Assembly (NCBI GenBank): GCA_036499825.1
Contig: DASYCZ010000035.1
Span: forward strand, 1 to 64,000
Origin: Paradevosia sp036499825
GTDB taxonomy: Bacteria; Pseudomonadota; Alphaproteobacteria; Rhizobiales; Devosiaceae
Direction: 5' to 3'
DNA: 64,000 nt
Shown here: piece by piece, positions 24,290 to 34,575 of the stretch
How the letters are laid out: the number at the start of each line of letters is the position of its first letter
Numbering within the stretch: position 1 is the first letter of the stretch
Program-made: the position numbers and the translations under genes
The notes under the pieces: model-generated
What the model was told of the DNA's origin: nothing
Database searches by the model: none
Seen by the model: only the letters and a program-made list of their open reading frames with translations

Positions 24290-25953
24290 GAGAAGAACCC
24301 GTGCATGAACCACGCGGGTTTCGGCGAGTGGGCATAAAGATCCTCGCGGAACAGCCAGAACCGGCGGCCGCCATCGTCTTCGGCGACATAGTAATCCCGG
24401 CTCGCGATATCATGGCGGACGATGAGGGCTTTCGGCCCCTTTTCGGGCTTGAGGGGGTCCGGCGGCAGCATCTCCACATGGCTGAGGCTGAACTCCGGAT
24501 GCCACCATTCGGCGGCGATCCGCTCGGGCCCCGAAGCCTTGGCGAAGCGATAGGAAATGCGCCGCCAGATCATGCTGGCCGGCGGCCCGTCCGGCACATC
24601 GGCCGTCACCTCGATGCGCTCTGGATTGGGCAGCAGGCGCAGCGGCCGTTCGAGATCGGCATCGGGCGCCGCCTCGGGTGTAGGCGGCCGGTAGTCCATC
24701 ACTGGCCGCAGCTGTGCGGCCCGCTCGGGGATGTGGGTGTTGACGAAGGCGATCCGCAGCACCGCTTCCCCGCCCAGCCGGCTCATCATGCGGTCATAGA
24801 GCCGGTCGATATCGGCCGCACCGTCGCGGGTTTCGAAGGCCCCGATCTGCGCCGGATCGAGCGGCGAGACCGTGGTGGCGGCCAGCCGTACCATGTCGAT
24901 GCCGAAACCGGCGTCGAACTCGTTGGAGAGCCTTTCGGCGCGGTTGCCAAACAGGCGCACGATATGGCCGACATCGCGCGTCGCCCGCGCCGCATTGACC
25001 GTCAGGGTCATCAGTCTGTGGTCGACGCGATAGAGGAACAACTGGAAGCTCTGCGCGCCCAGCCCCTCGGCCTCCAATTGTGCGGTAAGGCGCACGCTGA
25101 CGTCTTCCACCGCCATCAGCACGTCGTCGATGAGCCCGATAGGGTCGGCGAAGCGCCGCTCGCTATAGCGTTCGGGGATCGGCAGGCGCGGCTTGATGCG
25201 CTCCTCGATATGCCCCAGCATCTGGTCCAGCCGCAGCAGCAGCGACACGCCGAACCGCGCCTGCAGCGCCTTGCGGTCACGCCCATAGAGCTGGCCGATG
25301 CGCTTGAGACCCAGCTCCATGAGATCGACGATCTGGCTTTCCTCAAGGCGCATTGCGGCCACCGGCAGATGCGCCAGAACGCCCGCCACATTGCCCCCAA
25401 CCACCTGCCCCGGAGCGAAATGCGCCAGCGCCCAGGCCGCCCCCACATTGGGCGCGATGGCGCCCGTAACACTAAATCCCAGCGCTTCCAGCCGGCCGCA
25501 GACCACCTTGAGCATACGCTCCTCGCCACCGAACAGATGGCTGACCCCGGTGATGTCGAGCACCAGGTCGCCAAAGGCGGCTGCATCGGTAAGGATCGAG
25601 ACGATGGGCGAGGCATAGGAATGCCAGTCGGCGAAATCGGCGAAGATCGCCTCGATCAGCTGCCGGTCGATCTCACGCGCATCGAGTTCGGGCACCCGCG
25701 CCTTGGCGTCCGAAAGGCTCTGCCGCGGCGCCAGTCCCTTGTCATGGGCACAGCCATCCACGGCGACGAGGCGCAGGGCGCTGTTCTGTTTCTCGTAAAG
25801 CGCAAGCGGCCGTCTGGAAGCCCCCAGAGCCGGATCGCGGCGCTTGAGGCAATCGGTCGCCCAGCGTGGCAGGAACAGCGCCAGATAGCGCCGCTCAACC
25901 AGCGAGCCGGTGACGGATGGGGCGGCGCTCGTTCTGTGCAACATCGAAACCAT
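24286..25953 (-). CDS. imuB: ImuB, Y-family-like adaptor of the SOS mutasome
   Basis: A 555-residue protein of the Y-polymerase superfamily that has lost catalysis and links DnaE2 to the beta clamp. The palm-like start RRYLALFLPRWATDCLKRRDP lacks the acidic residues of active DinB proteins; LGLKRIGQLYGRDRKALQARFG is the helix-hairpin-helix thumb, and the C-terminal third (RRISYRFAKASGPERIAAEWWHPEF, RDYYVAEDDGGRRFWLFREDLY) is the conserved ImuB tail. ATG 25953 overlaps the end of imuA by 59 bases; ATG three codons later is an equal candidate. Its stop overlaps dnaE2. Middle gene of the imuA-imuB-dnaE2 operon. Confidence 0.93.
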   Translation of the reverse strand: MVSMLHRTSAAPSVTGSLVERRYLALFLPRWATDCLKRRDPALGASRRPLALYEKQNSALRLVAVDGCAHDKGLAPRQSLSDAKARVPELDAREIDRQLIEAIFADFADWHSYASPIVSILTDAAAFGDLVLDITGVSHLFGGEERMLKVVCGRLEALGFSVTGAIAPNVGAAWALAHFAPGQVVGGNVAGVLAHLPVAAMRLEESQIVDLMELGLKRIGQLYGRDRKALQARFGVSLLLRLDQMLGHIEERIKPRLPIPERYSERRFADPIGLIDDVLMAVEDVSVRLTAQLEAEGLGAQSFQLFLYRVDHRLMTLTVNAARATRDVGHIVRLFGNRAERLSNEFDAGFGIDMVRLAATTVSPLDPAQIGAFETRDGAADIDRLYDRMMSRLGGEAVLRIAFVNTHIPERAAQLRPVMDYRPPTPEAAPDADLERPLRLLPNPERIEVTADVPDGPPASMIWRRISYRFAKASGPERIAAEWWHPEFSLSHVEMLPPDPLKPEKGPKALIVRHDIASRDYYVAEDDGGRRFWLFREDLYAHSPKPAWFMHGFFS

Positions 25954-26650
25954 CTTCCCAACTCACCAACCAGTTACCTCCCGGCGCCGCATTCGCGCCC
26001 GCCACCCCTTTCTCCAGCGTCACCCGCCAGCGCGCCTCGCCCGGCGCCCTGGGATCGAAGCGCACCGTGCCGCTGGGAGCGGGATCGATCCGCCAGCGCA
26101 ACTGCGCGGCGCTCGCCTCGCGCTCGACCCCGTAGCGCATCAGGAACACCGAGGCCCCGCCGCTCGCGGCCCGAAGGCTCAGCCGGCGGCTGGCGGTGAA
26201 ATCGAGGATTTTTGGATGCCCGCCGATATCGGCCACGACCCCTGCCACTGCCCGGCAGCCCAGGGCTTCCTCCATGGCCCAGAGCAACTCCGGCATGGCC
26301 TTGACCCGCACGATGGCGAGGTTTTCGGGCGCAAAGCCGAAGGCCGCGAGACCCGCCCCATAGGGCACGCCCCGCTCCTGCCCCTCATGCGCCAATTGCA
26401 GGTAGAACACCGCCGGCCGTTCAGGCGTCAGGAAAGCCCGCGCCTGCCCCAGCGCGAAACCCAGCGCCGCGCCGGCATTGCGCATCTCGTCGGTGAACAC
26501 CTCGTGCACCAGCCCCGGCGCCGTGGCCAGCACGCCGGCACCGCCGCGCCGGCGCAATACGGCCGCGCCTTCCGCCAGCATCGGACGCTTTTCCAGCGCC
26601 GCGATCTGCGTCCGCAATGTTTCGAGCCTTGATTGGCGAAGGCCGTCCAT
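25895..26650 (-). CDS. imuA: ImuA, SOS mutagenesis accessory protein
   Basis: A 251-residue RecA/SulA-like protein, the first gene of the damage-induced mutasome operon. The N-terminal helix MDGLRQSRLETLRTQIAALEKRP is typical of the alphaproteobacterial family, followed by EVFTDEMRNAGAALGFALGQARAFL and a RecA-like core (AAFGFAPENLAIVRVKAMPELLWAMEEALGC, VVADIG). The start is the ATG giving MDGLRQ because the preceding in-frame codons would include the LexA box at 26681. ImuA interacts with ImuB and RecA in Caulobacter and Pseudomonas; that role is inferred here from the family and operon. Confidence 0.92.
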   Translation of the reverse strand: MDGLRQSRLETLRTQIAALEKRPMLAEGAAVLRRRGGAGVLATAPGLVHEVFTDEMRNAGAALGFALGQARAFLTPERPAVFYLQLAHEGQERGVPYGAGLAAFGFAPENLAIVRVKAMPELLWAMEEALGCRAVAGVVADIGGHPKILDFTASRRLSLRAASGGASVFLMRYGVEREASAAQLRWRIDPAPSGTVRFDPRAPGEARWRVTLEKGVAGANAAPGGNWLVSWEDGFDVAQNERRPIRHRLAG

Positions 26651-26664
26651 CGGACCAGCCCTCC

Positions 26665-26686
26665 TTGTTCCGCCTGATTGGAACAA
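26665..26686. promoter_or_regulatory. Perfect palindrome overlapping the SOS box
   Basis: Arms TTGTTCC and GGAACAA, 8-base spacer, perfect. The right arm shares GAAC with the LexA box. It may be a second LexA contact or a site for another regulator of the imuA / glycosyltransferase divergent region. Confidence 0.4.
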
Positions 26687-26695
26687 AAAGAGAAC
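26681..26695 (-). promoter_or_regulatory. LexA (SOS) box of imuA-imuB-dnaE2
   Basis: GAAC-N7-GAAC on the + strand, which is GTTC-N7-GTTC read toward imuA, the direct-repeat SOS box of alphaproteobacteria. It sits 31 bases upstream of the imuA ATG, a repressor position. Confidence 0.85.
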
Positions 26696-26704
26696 ATCAG
26701 AATC

Positions 26705-26748
26705 TGACTCAGAGTCAAGAGGCTCTTGTCCCAAGGCTTACGCTTGGG
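26705..26748. promoter_or_regulatory. Two further palindromes in the imuA / GT8 divergent region
   Basis: TGACTCAGAGTCA (26705-26717) is a perfect 6+1+6 palindrome and CCCAAG-N7-CTTGGG (26730-26748) a perfect 6-base inverted repeat. Both lie between the LexA box and the first glycosyltransferase start and could be operators for the rightward cluster. Confidence 0.4.
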
Positions 26749-26790
26749 CGGAACTATGCTAGAGAGGGCCATCGCCAGCGGTCCCTCACC

Positions 26791-27678
26791 ATGCCCCCCA
26801 TCCACATCGCTCTTACCTTCGACGATTCCTACTGGGCGCCCGCCTATGCCACCATGCGCTCGATCTGCCTGACGACGCGGCGGCGCGGCGACCTGGTCTT
26901 CCACCTGTGCCACCGCACGCTGACGGGTGACCACAAGGACGATCTCGATTCCATCACCACCGAGTTCGGGGCGGCGGTCCGCTACTACAATATCGACGAG
27001 ATGCCGCTCTTCAACGAAGTGGCCGGGCGCGCGCCCTACAACTACCGGCTCTCCAACATCGTCTATGCGCGGCTGCTGTTCGCCGACATCCTGCCCGCCG
27101 ACATCGAGCGCATCACCTATCTCGATTGCGACATGATGGTGCGGGCGCCCATCGAACAGGTGGCTGAAGTCGATCTCGGGCCCTACCCGATCGCCGCCGT
27201 TCCCGATGCCGAGGGCATGAACATTTCGCTGGGCCGCGACATCAAGACCAAGCGCGACCTGTTCGATCCGGCCGACCCCTATTTCAATGCCGGCCTCATC
27301 GTCATCGACATGCGAAAGTGGCGGGAGGCCCAGATCATTCCCAAGCTGGAAAAAGCCATGGCCGACGGCACCATGGCGCGCCTCTACTATGACCAGGATT
27401 TCCTCAACCTGGTGTTCAACCGCAACTGGCTGCAGCTCGAGCAGATGTGGAACCTCGTCGATCCCCGGCCGGTGCACCAGACGCTGCACCCCAAGCTCGT
27501 GCACTATACGGGTGACGGCAAGCCCTGGACGCTGACCAATGTCGCCTTCCGCCGCACCTACCGGCACGTGATGAGCAACCGCGTCTATTCCAAATACCGC
27601 AAATATCGCTGGGGCCGCGCCTGGGGCGGGCCATTCCGCAAGATCGTCGCCCTCTACAGGGTCATCAAAAGCACATGA
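26791..27678 (+). CDS. Family 8 glycosyltransferase, gene 1 of 4
   Basis: A 295-residue GT-A-fold retaining glycosyltransferase of the GT8 (WaaJ/LgtC) type, which would move a hexose from a nucleotide sugar. It opens with IHIALTFDDSYWAPAYATMRSI, the nucleotide-binding strand; the metal-binding DxD is D112-C-D114 (ITYLDCDMMVRAPIE), FNAGLIVIDM is the acceptor-side segment, and DQDFLNLVFNRNW plus the late VHYTGDGKPW histidine/lysine motif are the family end. There is no signal peptide; a basic tail (YSKYRKYRWGRAWGG) may attach it to the inner membrane. The ATG before PPIHIALTF is chosen by alignment with its three neighbours. Stop overlaps the next gene as ATGA. Acceptor unknown, likely lipopolysaccharide or a surface glycan. 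Confidence 0.9.
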   Translation: MPPIHIALTFDDSYWAPAYATMRSICLTTRRRGDLVFHLCHRTLTGDHKDDLDSITTEFGAAVRYYNIDEMPLFNEVAGRAPYNYRLSNIVYARLLFADILPADIERITYLDCDMMVRAPIEQVAEVDLGPYPIAAVPDAEGMNISLGRDIKTKRDLFDPADPYFNAGLIVIDMRKWREAQIIPKLEKAMADGTMARLYYDQDFLNLVFNRNWLQLEQMWNLVDPRPVHQTLHPKLVHYTGDGKPWTLTNVAFRRTYRHVMSNRVYSKYRKYRWGRAWGGPFRKIVALYRVIKST

Positions 27679-28553
27679 GCGCGCTGCCGGTGCATGTCGC
27701 CCTGACCTTCGACGACAATTTCTGGGCCCCCGCCTACGGGGTCATGCGCTCGGCGTGCCTCGCCAGCACCAGGCCCAAAGACCTGGTGTTTCATCTGTTT
27801 TATCGCGGCCTTTCCACCCCGCACCGCCAGGCGCTCGACGCCATCGTCACCGAATTCGGCACCACGCTCATCGATTACAACCTGTCGGAAAGCCCGCGCT
27901 TCAACGCGTTCCTTGCCGGCCTCGCCTTCCACAAGAAGCTGACCAACATGGTCTATGCGCGGCTGCTGCTCGATGAACTGCTGCCCGCCGATGTCGAGCG
28001 CGTCATCTATCTCGATTGCGACATGCTGGTGCGTGGGCCCCTGGAGGAACTGGCGAAGCTCGATCTTCAGGGCCGCCCCATCGCCGCCGTGCTCGACGCC
28101 GGCCGCCACAAGCAGATGCTGGGCCGCGATTTCCGCCAGAACGCCGACCTGTTCGATTTCAACTTCGCCTATTTCAATGCCGGCATGCTGGTCATCGATC
28201 GACGCGCCTTTGGCCTCGCCGACCTGCCGGGCGTGACCCGCCGGATGCATGAAAACGGGTTGCTCGACCGCATCCAATACGACCAGGCCGTGCTTAACCT
28301 GGTGTTCAAGGACAACTGGCTGCCGCTGGATTTCCGCTGGAACCTCATCTGCCCCTGGCCCGCCCATGAGGCGCTGGAGCCGCAGATCCTGCACTATACC
28401 GGCCACCGCAAGCCGTGGAACCTGTTGTCCCGCGCCGCCTTCGCCAATGCCTATCGGCATACGATGACCAATGACATCTTCTATGCGTTCTGGCGCGAGC
28501 GCCTGAAGCGGCGCCTGCTGAAGCCGTTCCGCCGGCTCTTCGGACGGGGTTGA
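27675..28553 (+). CDS. Family 8 glycosyltransferase, gene 2 of 4
   Basis: A 292-residue paralogue of the preceding gene. Same order of motifs: VHVALTFDDNFWAPAYGVMRSAC, D114-C-D116 in VIYLDCDMLVRGPLE, GRHKQMLGRDFRQNADLF, YFNAGMLVIDRRAF, YDQAVLNLVFKDNW, ILHYTGHRKPWNL. Differences cluster in the 70-95 and 170-215 regions that contact the acceptor in LgtC, so acceptor or donor may differ from gene 1. A basic C-terminal tail (RERLKRRLLKPFRRLFGRG) is again present. Start ATG shares four bases with the previous stop; its own stop TGA shares its last base with the next ATG. Co-translation of the array is likely. Confidence 0.9.
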   Translation: MSALPVHVALTFDDNFWAPAYGVMRSACLASTRPKDLVFHLFYRGLSTPHRQALDAIVTEFGTTLIDYNLSESPRFNAFLAGLAFHKKLTNMVYARLLLDELLPADVERVIYLDCDMLVRGPLEELAKLDLQGRPIAAVLDAGRHKQMLGRDFRQNADLFDFNFAYFNAGMLVIDRRAFGLADLPGVTRRMHENGLLDRIQYDQAVLNLVFKDNWLPLDFRWNLICPWPAHEALEPQILHYTGHRKPWNLLSRAAFANAYRHTMTNDIFYAFWRERLKRRLLKPFRRLFGRG

Positions 28554-29452
28554 TGACGGATACGGCGATCCACATCGCGCTGACCTTCGACGATGGCTTC
28601 TGGGCCCCGGCCTTTGCCACCATGCGCTCCATCGCGCTGTCGAGCCGCCGCCGCGCCGATCTCAATTTCCACCTGCTGCACAAGCATCTGAGTGCGGGAC
28701 GCCGTGCCGAACTCGACGCCATCACGCAGGAATTCCCCGGCGTGACGCTGCACGACTACCCCATCGCCCAGAACCCCCATTTCGCGGCCGTCAAAGAAGG
28801 CTTCGTGTTCAAGTGGCGACGGCTCAACGACATGGTGCTGGCACGGCTGATCTTCGACCGGCTGCTGCCCAAATCCGTGCACCGTCTCATCTATCTCGAT
28901 TGCGACGTCATGGTGCGCGCGCCCATCGAGGCCCTGTGGGAGACCGACCTTGCTGGCACCTCGCTCGGCGGCGTCATCGATCCCAATCGCCACAAGGTCA
29001 TGCTCGGCCGTGAATTCCGCGAGAAGACCGGCATTTTCACCTATCACGAACCCTATATGAATGGCGGCGTGCTGTTGATCGATCTCGACCGCTGGGCCGC
29101 CGCCGATCTCGTCGCCCGCACCGCGCAATTTCGCGAACAGGGCCTGCTCGAAAAGCTCTATTATGACCAGGACATCATCAACCTGGTGTTCCGCGGCGAC
29201 TGGACGCCGATCGATTTTCGCTGGAACCTCACCAACGCGCTGCCCGAGCACGAGGCGCTGGAGCCCCACATCGTGCACTATTCGGGCGACCGCAAACCCT
29301 GGAGCCTCATCCCCGGCACCGCCTTTTTCGGCAATTACCGCCACGTGATGACCAATGAGAAATACTATGCCTATATGCGCTTCCGCTGGCGGCGGCGGCT
29401 CCTTGGGCTGTGGCGCCGGCTGACCTTGCAACCGCGGCGGAGCCGGGCGTGA
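28553..29452 (+). CDS. Family 8 glycosyltransferase, gene 3 of 4
   Basis: A 299-residue GT8 paralogue with IHIALTFDDGFWAPAFATMRSIAL, D116-C-D118 in LIYLDCDVMVRAPIE, NRHKVMLGREFREKTGIF, YMNGGVLLIDLDRW, YDQDIINLVFRGDW and IVHYSGDRKPWSL. FNAG of genes 1, 2 and 4 is here MNGG, the only change in that motif. An extra WRR insertion precedes the LARLIFDRLLPKS helix, and the C-terminus is strongly basic (RFRWRRRLLGLWRRLTLQPRRSRA). ATG is preceded by no independent ribosome site, and it overlaps the previous TGA by one base, so it probably depends on coupled translation. Its final four bases form GTGA with the next start. Confidence 0.9.
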   Translation: MTDTAIHIALTFDDGFWAPAFATMRSIALSSRRRADLNFHLLHKHLSAGRRAELDAITQEFPGVTLHDYPIAQNPHFAAVKEGFVFKWRRLNDMVLARLIFDRLLPKSVHRLIYLDCDVMVRAPIEALWETDLAGTSLGGVIDPNRHKVMLGREFREKTGIFTYHEPYMNGGVLLIDLDRWAAADLVARTAQFREQGLLEKLYYDQDIINLVFRGDWTPIDFRWNLTNALPEHEALEPHIVHYSGDRKPWSLIPGTAFFGNYRHVMTNEKYYAYMRFRWRRRLLGLWRRLTLQPRRSRA

Positions 29453-30312
29453 GCGACACCAGCCTTCACATCGCGCTGACCTTCGATGACAATTTCTGGG
29501 CGCCGGCCTATGCCACCATGCGCTCCATATGCCTTTCCAGCCGCCGGGCCCGCGACATCGTCTTTCATCTCGTGCACTGGCATTTGAGCGCAGCCCATCG
29601 CCGCGAGCTCGACGCCATCGTCACCGAATTCGGCCCGACGCTGATCGATCACCGGCTGGAAGACGATAGCGATCTCGCCGCCCACCTGGCTCCCCTGCCG
29701 CACGCCAAGGGCCTGCCCCCGATCGTCTATGTACGGCTGTTCCTCGAACACTATGTGCCGCCCGAGGCGAAGCGTTTCCTGTTCATCGATTGCGACGTCT
29801 ATGTGCGGGCGCCCATCGAAAACCTCATCGGCATCGATCTTGGGGGCAAGGCCATCGCGGCGGCGCCCGAGCCCGGCCGGCAGCGGCTGCTGATGGGTGT
29901 CGACATGCGCCCCAACGGCAAGCCCTTTGCGTCCTATGACGGCTATTTCAACGCCGGCATCCTGGTCATCGATCGCGACAGATGGGTTGCCGCCAGGCTT
30001 CCCGCCCAGCTCGACGACCACATCAGCACCGGCATGATCCACAAGATCTACCAGGACCAGGACATCCTCAACCTTGCCTTTCGCGACGACTGGCTGGAAC
30101 TGGGGACGCGCTGGAACCTCACCAAGCCGCACCCGGCGCTGCGCTCGCTCGACCCCTATATCGTCCACTACACCACCGGCATGAAGCCGTGGAACACCAT
30201 CGCCTATGTGGCCTTCGGCTCCTCGTACCGCCATGTGATGACGCATGACGTCTTTTCGCGCTACCGCCGCGAGCGCTGGGGCCGACGCTTCAAGACGCTT
30301 CTCGGACGATAA
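29449..30312 (+). CDS. Family 8 glycosyltransferase, gene 4 of 4
   Basis: A 287-residue GT8 paralogue: LHIALTFDDNFWAPAYATMRSICL, D114-C-D116 in FLFIDCDVYVRAPIE, YFNAGILVIDRDRW, YQDQDILNLAFRDDW and IVHYTTGMKPWNT. The glycine of HYTGxxKPW is displaced (HYTTGMKPW), and residue 70-95 is shortest of the four. I choose GTG 29449, which overlaps the previous TGA as GTGA and gives the same N-terminal length as the siblings; an ATG 13 codons upstream would overlap gene 3 by 43 bases. The array ends here and a long inverted repeat lies between it and the TerB gene. Confidence 0.88.
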   Translation: MSDTSLHIALTFDDNFWAPAYATMRSICLSSRRARDIVFHLVHWHLSAAHRRELDAIVTEFGPTLIDHRLEDDSDLAAHLAPLPHAKGLPPIVYVRLFLEHYVPPEAKRFLFIDCDVYVRAPIENLIGIDLGGKAIAAAPEPGRQRLLMGVDMRPNGKPFASYDGYFNAGILVIDRDRWVAARLPAQLDDHISTGMIHKIYQDQDILNLAFRDDWLELGTRWNLTKPHPALRSLDPYIVHYTTGMKPWNTIAYVAFGSSYRHVMTHDVFSRYRRERWGRRFKTLLGR

Positions 30313-30391
30313 AGGTTTCGCGACTGTTGCCCTGCTGCCATTGAGGCGGGGCCGGCTTCCCCTTATTTGATGGGGATCAGTCAGGAAACCT
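30313..30391 (+). promoter_or_regulatory. Long-range inverted repeat covering the TerB ribosome site
   Basis: Arm 30313-30326 (AGGTTTCGCGACTG) pairs with 30378-30391 (CAGTCAGGAAACCT) at 12 of 14 positions around a 51-base loop. The right arm contains the AGGAAA that would serve as ribosome site for the gene at 30396. The left arm begins right after the last GT8 stop codon. It could couple TerB expression to transcription or translation of the array. Confidence 0.45.
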
Positions 30392-30395
30392 GTCC

Positions 30396-30836
30396 ATGTT
30401 CGAGGCTCTGAGCCGCCTGTTCAAATCCGACGCCCCGGTAGCAGCGCATGATCCGCGCCTGTCGGTCGCCGCTTTGCTCGTGCACCTGGCCGCCGTAGAC
30501 GGCGCCGTCAAGCCCGAGGAACGCCAGGCCGTGAAAGGCGCATTGCAGGATTTCTATGGTCTTGAGGAAGACGAGGTCGACCGGCTGATCGCCGAGGCCA
30601 TGCGCCGCGACGCCGATGCCGTGGACTTCTACCAGTTCACCTCGTCGCTTTCCTCGCTCGACAGCGAAGACCGCGTCGAGATCGTGCGCATGATGTGGCA
30701 GGTGGTGTTCGCCGACAAGAAGAACCACGAGCTCGAAGACAACATGGTCTGGCGCATCGCCGAACTGATCGGCGTTTCTTCCCGCGACCGCACCGTGCTG
30801 CGCAACCAGATCGCCAAGGGCCGGCTGCCGTCGTAA
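30396..30836 (+). CDS. TerB-family (tellurite resistance domain) protein
   Basis: A 146-residue all-helical cytoplasmic protein of the TerB fold, which in TerB binds divalent metal. Visible helices: DPRLSVAALLVHLAAVDGAVKPEERQAVKGALQDFYGL with the DG-x-V-x3-E metal-site motif, DEVDRLIAEAMRRDADAVDFYQFTSSLSSL, RVEIVRMMWQVVFADKKNHELEDNMVWRIAELIGVSSRDRTVLRNQI with the second acidic motif. No other ter genes occur here, and stand-alone TerB-like proteins are common in alphaproteobacteria, so tellurite resistance should not be inferred. It follows the GT8 array on the same strand and may be its last gene. Confidence 0.85.
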   Translation: MFEALSRLFKSDAPVAAHDPRLSVAALLVHLAAVDGAVKPEERQAVKGALQDFYGLEEDEVDRLIAEAMRRDADAVDFYQFTSSLSSLDSEDRVEIVRMMWQVVFADKKNHELEDNMVWRIAELIGVSSRDRTVLRNQIAKGRLPS

Positions 30837-30923
30837 GGCGGGACAGGCGCCTATCTCGTCATCCCCGCTTCAAGCGGGTTGTATCGCCTGCGTGCCTTGG
30901 CGGTGCGGGAATCGTGACCGCCG

Positions 30924-31034
30924 CCCACCCCACCCTTGATCCCTCCCCACAAGGGGAGGGAAATACCGACTGAGAATCCGGCGGCTCTTTCGTCTCCCTC
31001 CCCGTGATGGGGAGGGATCAAGGATGGGGTGGGG
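30924..31034. repeat. Inverted pair of C/G-rich repeats
   Basis: Left arm 30924-30948 and right arm 31009-31034 pair over 25 bases with one mismatch; each also contains its own small CCCTCCCC-loop-GGGGAGGG hairpin (loops ACAA and GTGA). The unit fills the gap between the convergent TerB and acnA genes and may end transcription from both sides. Confidence 0.7.
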
Positions 31035-31067
31035 CAACATTCGCCGCCCCGCAAGCCCGGTGCCTGC

Positions 31068-33746
<2,679 letters not shown>

Positions 33747-33847
33747 GGGGAGCCCGCCTGTCGCTGTGATACCTGGCCGCGCCGCCGCGCATCAACGGGC
33801 TCCAGGGACCATCAGAAGGTCCGCAGGACCAGAACGGGCGTCTCGGA

Positions 33848-33866
33848 GATTGGAACCGGTCCAATC
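33848..33866. promoter_or_regulatory. Palindrome between acnA and ccmA
   Basis: GATTGG-N7-CCAATC, perfect arms with ACCGGT in the centre, 71 bases before the ccmA start and 102 bases before acnA. A divergent operator is plausible; regulator unknown. Confidence 0.4.
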
Positions 33867-33936
33867 TATGACGGGCTTATAGTCAAATCATTTCCTGCTT
33901 GCCAGCCCTGACTTCGCTTCAATAGGAGAGGAAGCC

Positions 33937-34575
33937 ATGCCGCTCGCGAACCCTTTGCCGCCCCGCACTATCGACGTTGCCGACCTCGCCTGCCAGCGGG
34001 GCGACAGGCTGTTGTTCGCAAACCTCAATTTCTCGGTGGCGCCCGGCGAGGCGCTGCTGCTGCGCGGCCCCAACGGCGTCGGCAAGACCAGCCTCATCCG
34101 CATCCTTTCCGGCCTGTTGCGACCCGAAACCGGCACCGTGACGATCGGCGGCGGTGGCGAAGAGGACCGGCCGGCGGCCGCCATGCACGTGCTGGGGCAT
34201 CTTTCGGCCGTCAAGGCACGCCTCACCGTCGAGGAAAACCTCAAATTCTGGTCCACCCTCAACGGCGCCGAACGCGATCTCCACGACGTGCTGGCGGTGG
34301 TGGGCCTTGCGGCCATCGCCGACCTCGATGCCGGCCATCTTTCCGCCGGCCAGACCCGCCGCCTGGCGCTGGCCCGGCTGCTCGCCTCGCCCAGGCCGAT
34401 CTGGCTCATGGATGAGCCGACTTCGGCGCTCGACGCCCAGGGCGACAGGCTGGTGGCGCGGCTGATCGACGAGCATCTCGACCAGGGGGGCCTGGTGGTT
34501 GCCGCCACCCATCTGGATATCGGCCTCAATGCCTCGGCGCGGGTCAAGACGCTGACGCTGGGAGCCACCGCATGA
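33937..34575 (+). CDS. ccmA: Heme exporter ATP-binding protein CcmA
   Basis: A 212-residue ABC ATPase of cytochrome c maturation system I, which with CcmB powers release of holo-CcmE from CcmC. Walker A GPNGVGKTS is at about residues 45-53, the signature LSAGQTRRLALARLL near 145, and Walker B IWLMDEPTSALD. AGGAGAGG lies before the ATG. It ends in an ATGA overlap with ccmB. The set ccmA-B-C-D-G is complete here; ccmE, ccmF and ccmH must be elsewhere, which is usual in Hyphomicrobiales. Confidence 0.95.
   Translation: MPLANPLPPRTIDVADLACQRGDRLLFANLNFSVAPGEALLLRGPNGVGKTSLIRILSGLLRPETGTVTIGGGGEEDRPAAAMHVLGHLSAVKARLTVEENLKFWSTLNGAERDLHDVLAVVGLAAIADLDAGHLSAGQTRRLALARLLASPRPIWLMDEPTSALDAQGDRLVARLIDEHLDQGGLVVAATHLDIGLNASARVKTLTLGATA

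Noticed and set aside
30396..30836. Tellurite-resistance operon
   Set aside because: Only a TerB-like domain is present; TerA, TerC, TerD and TerZ genes are missing.
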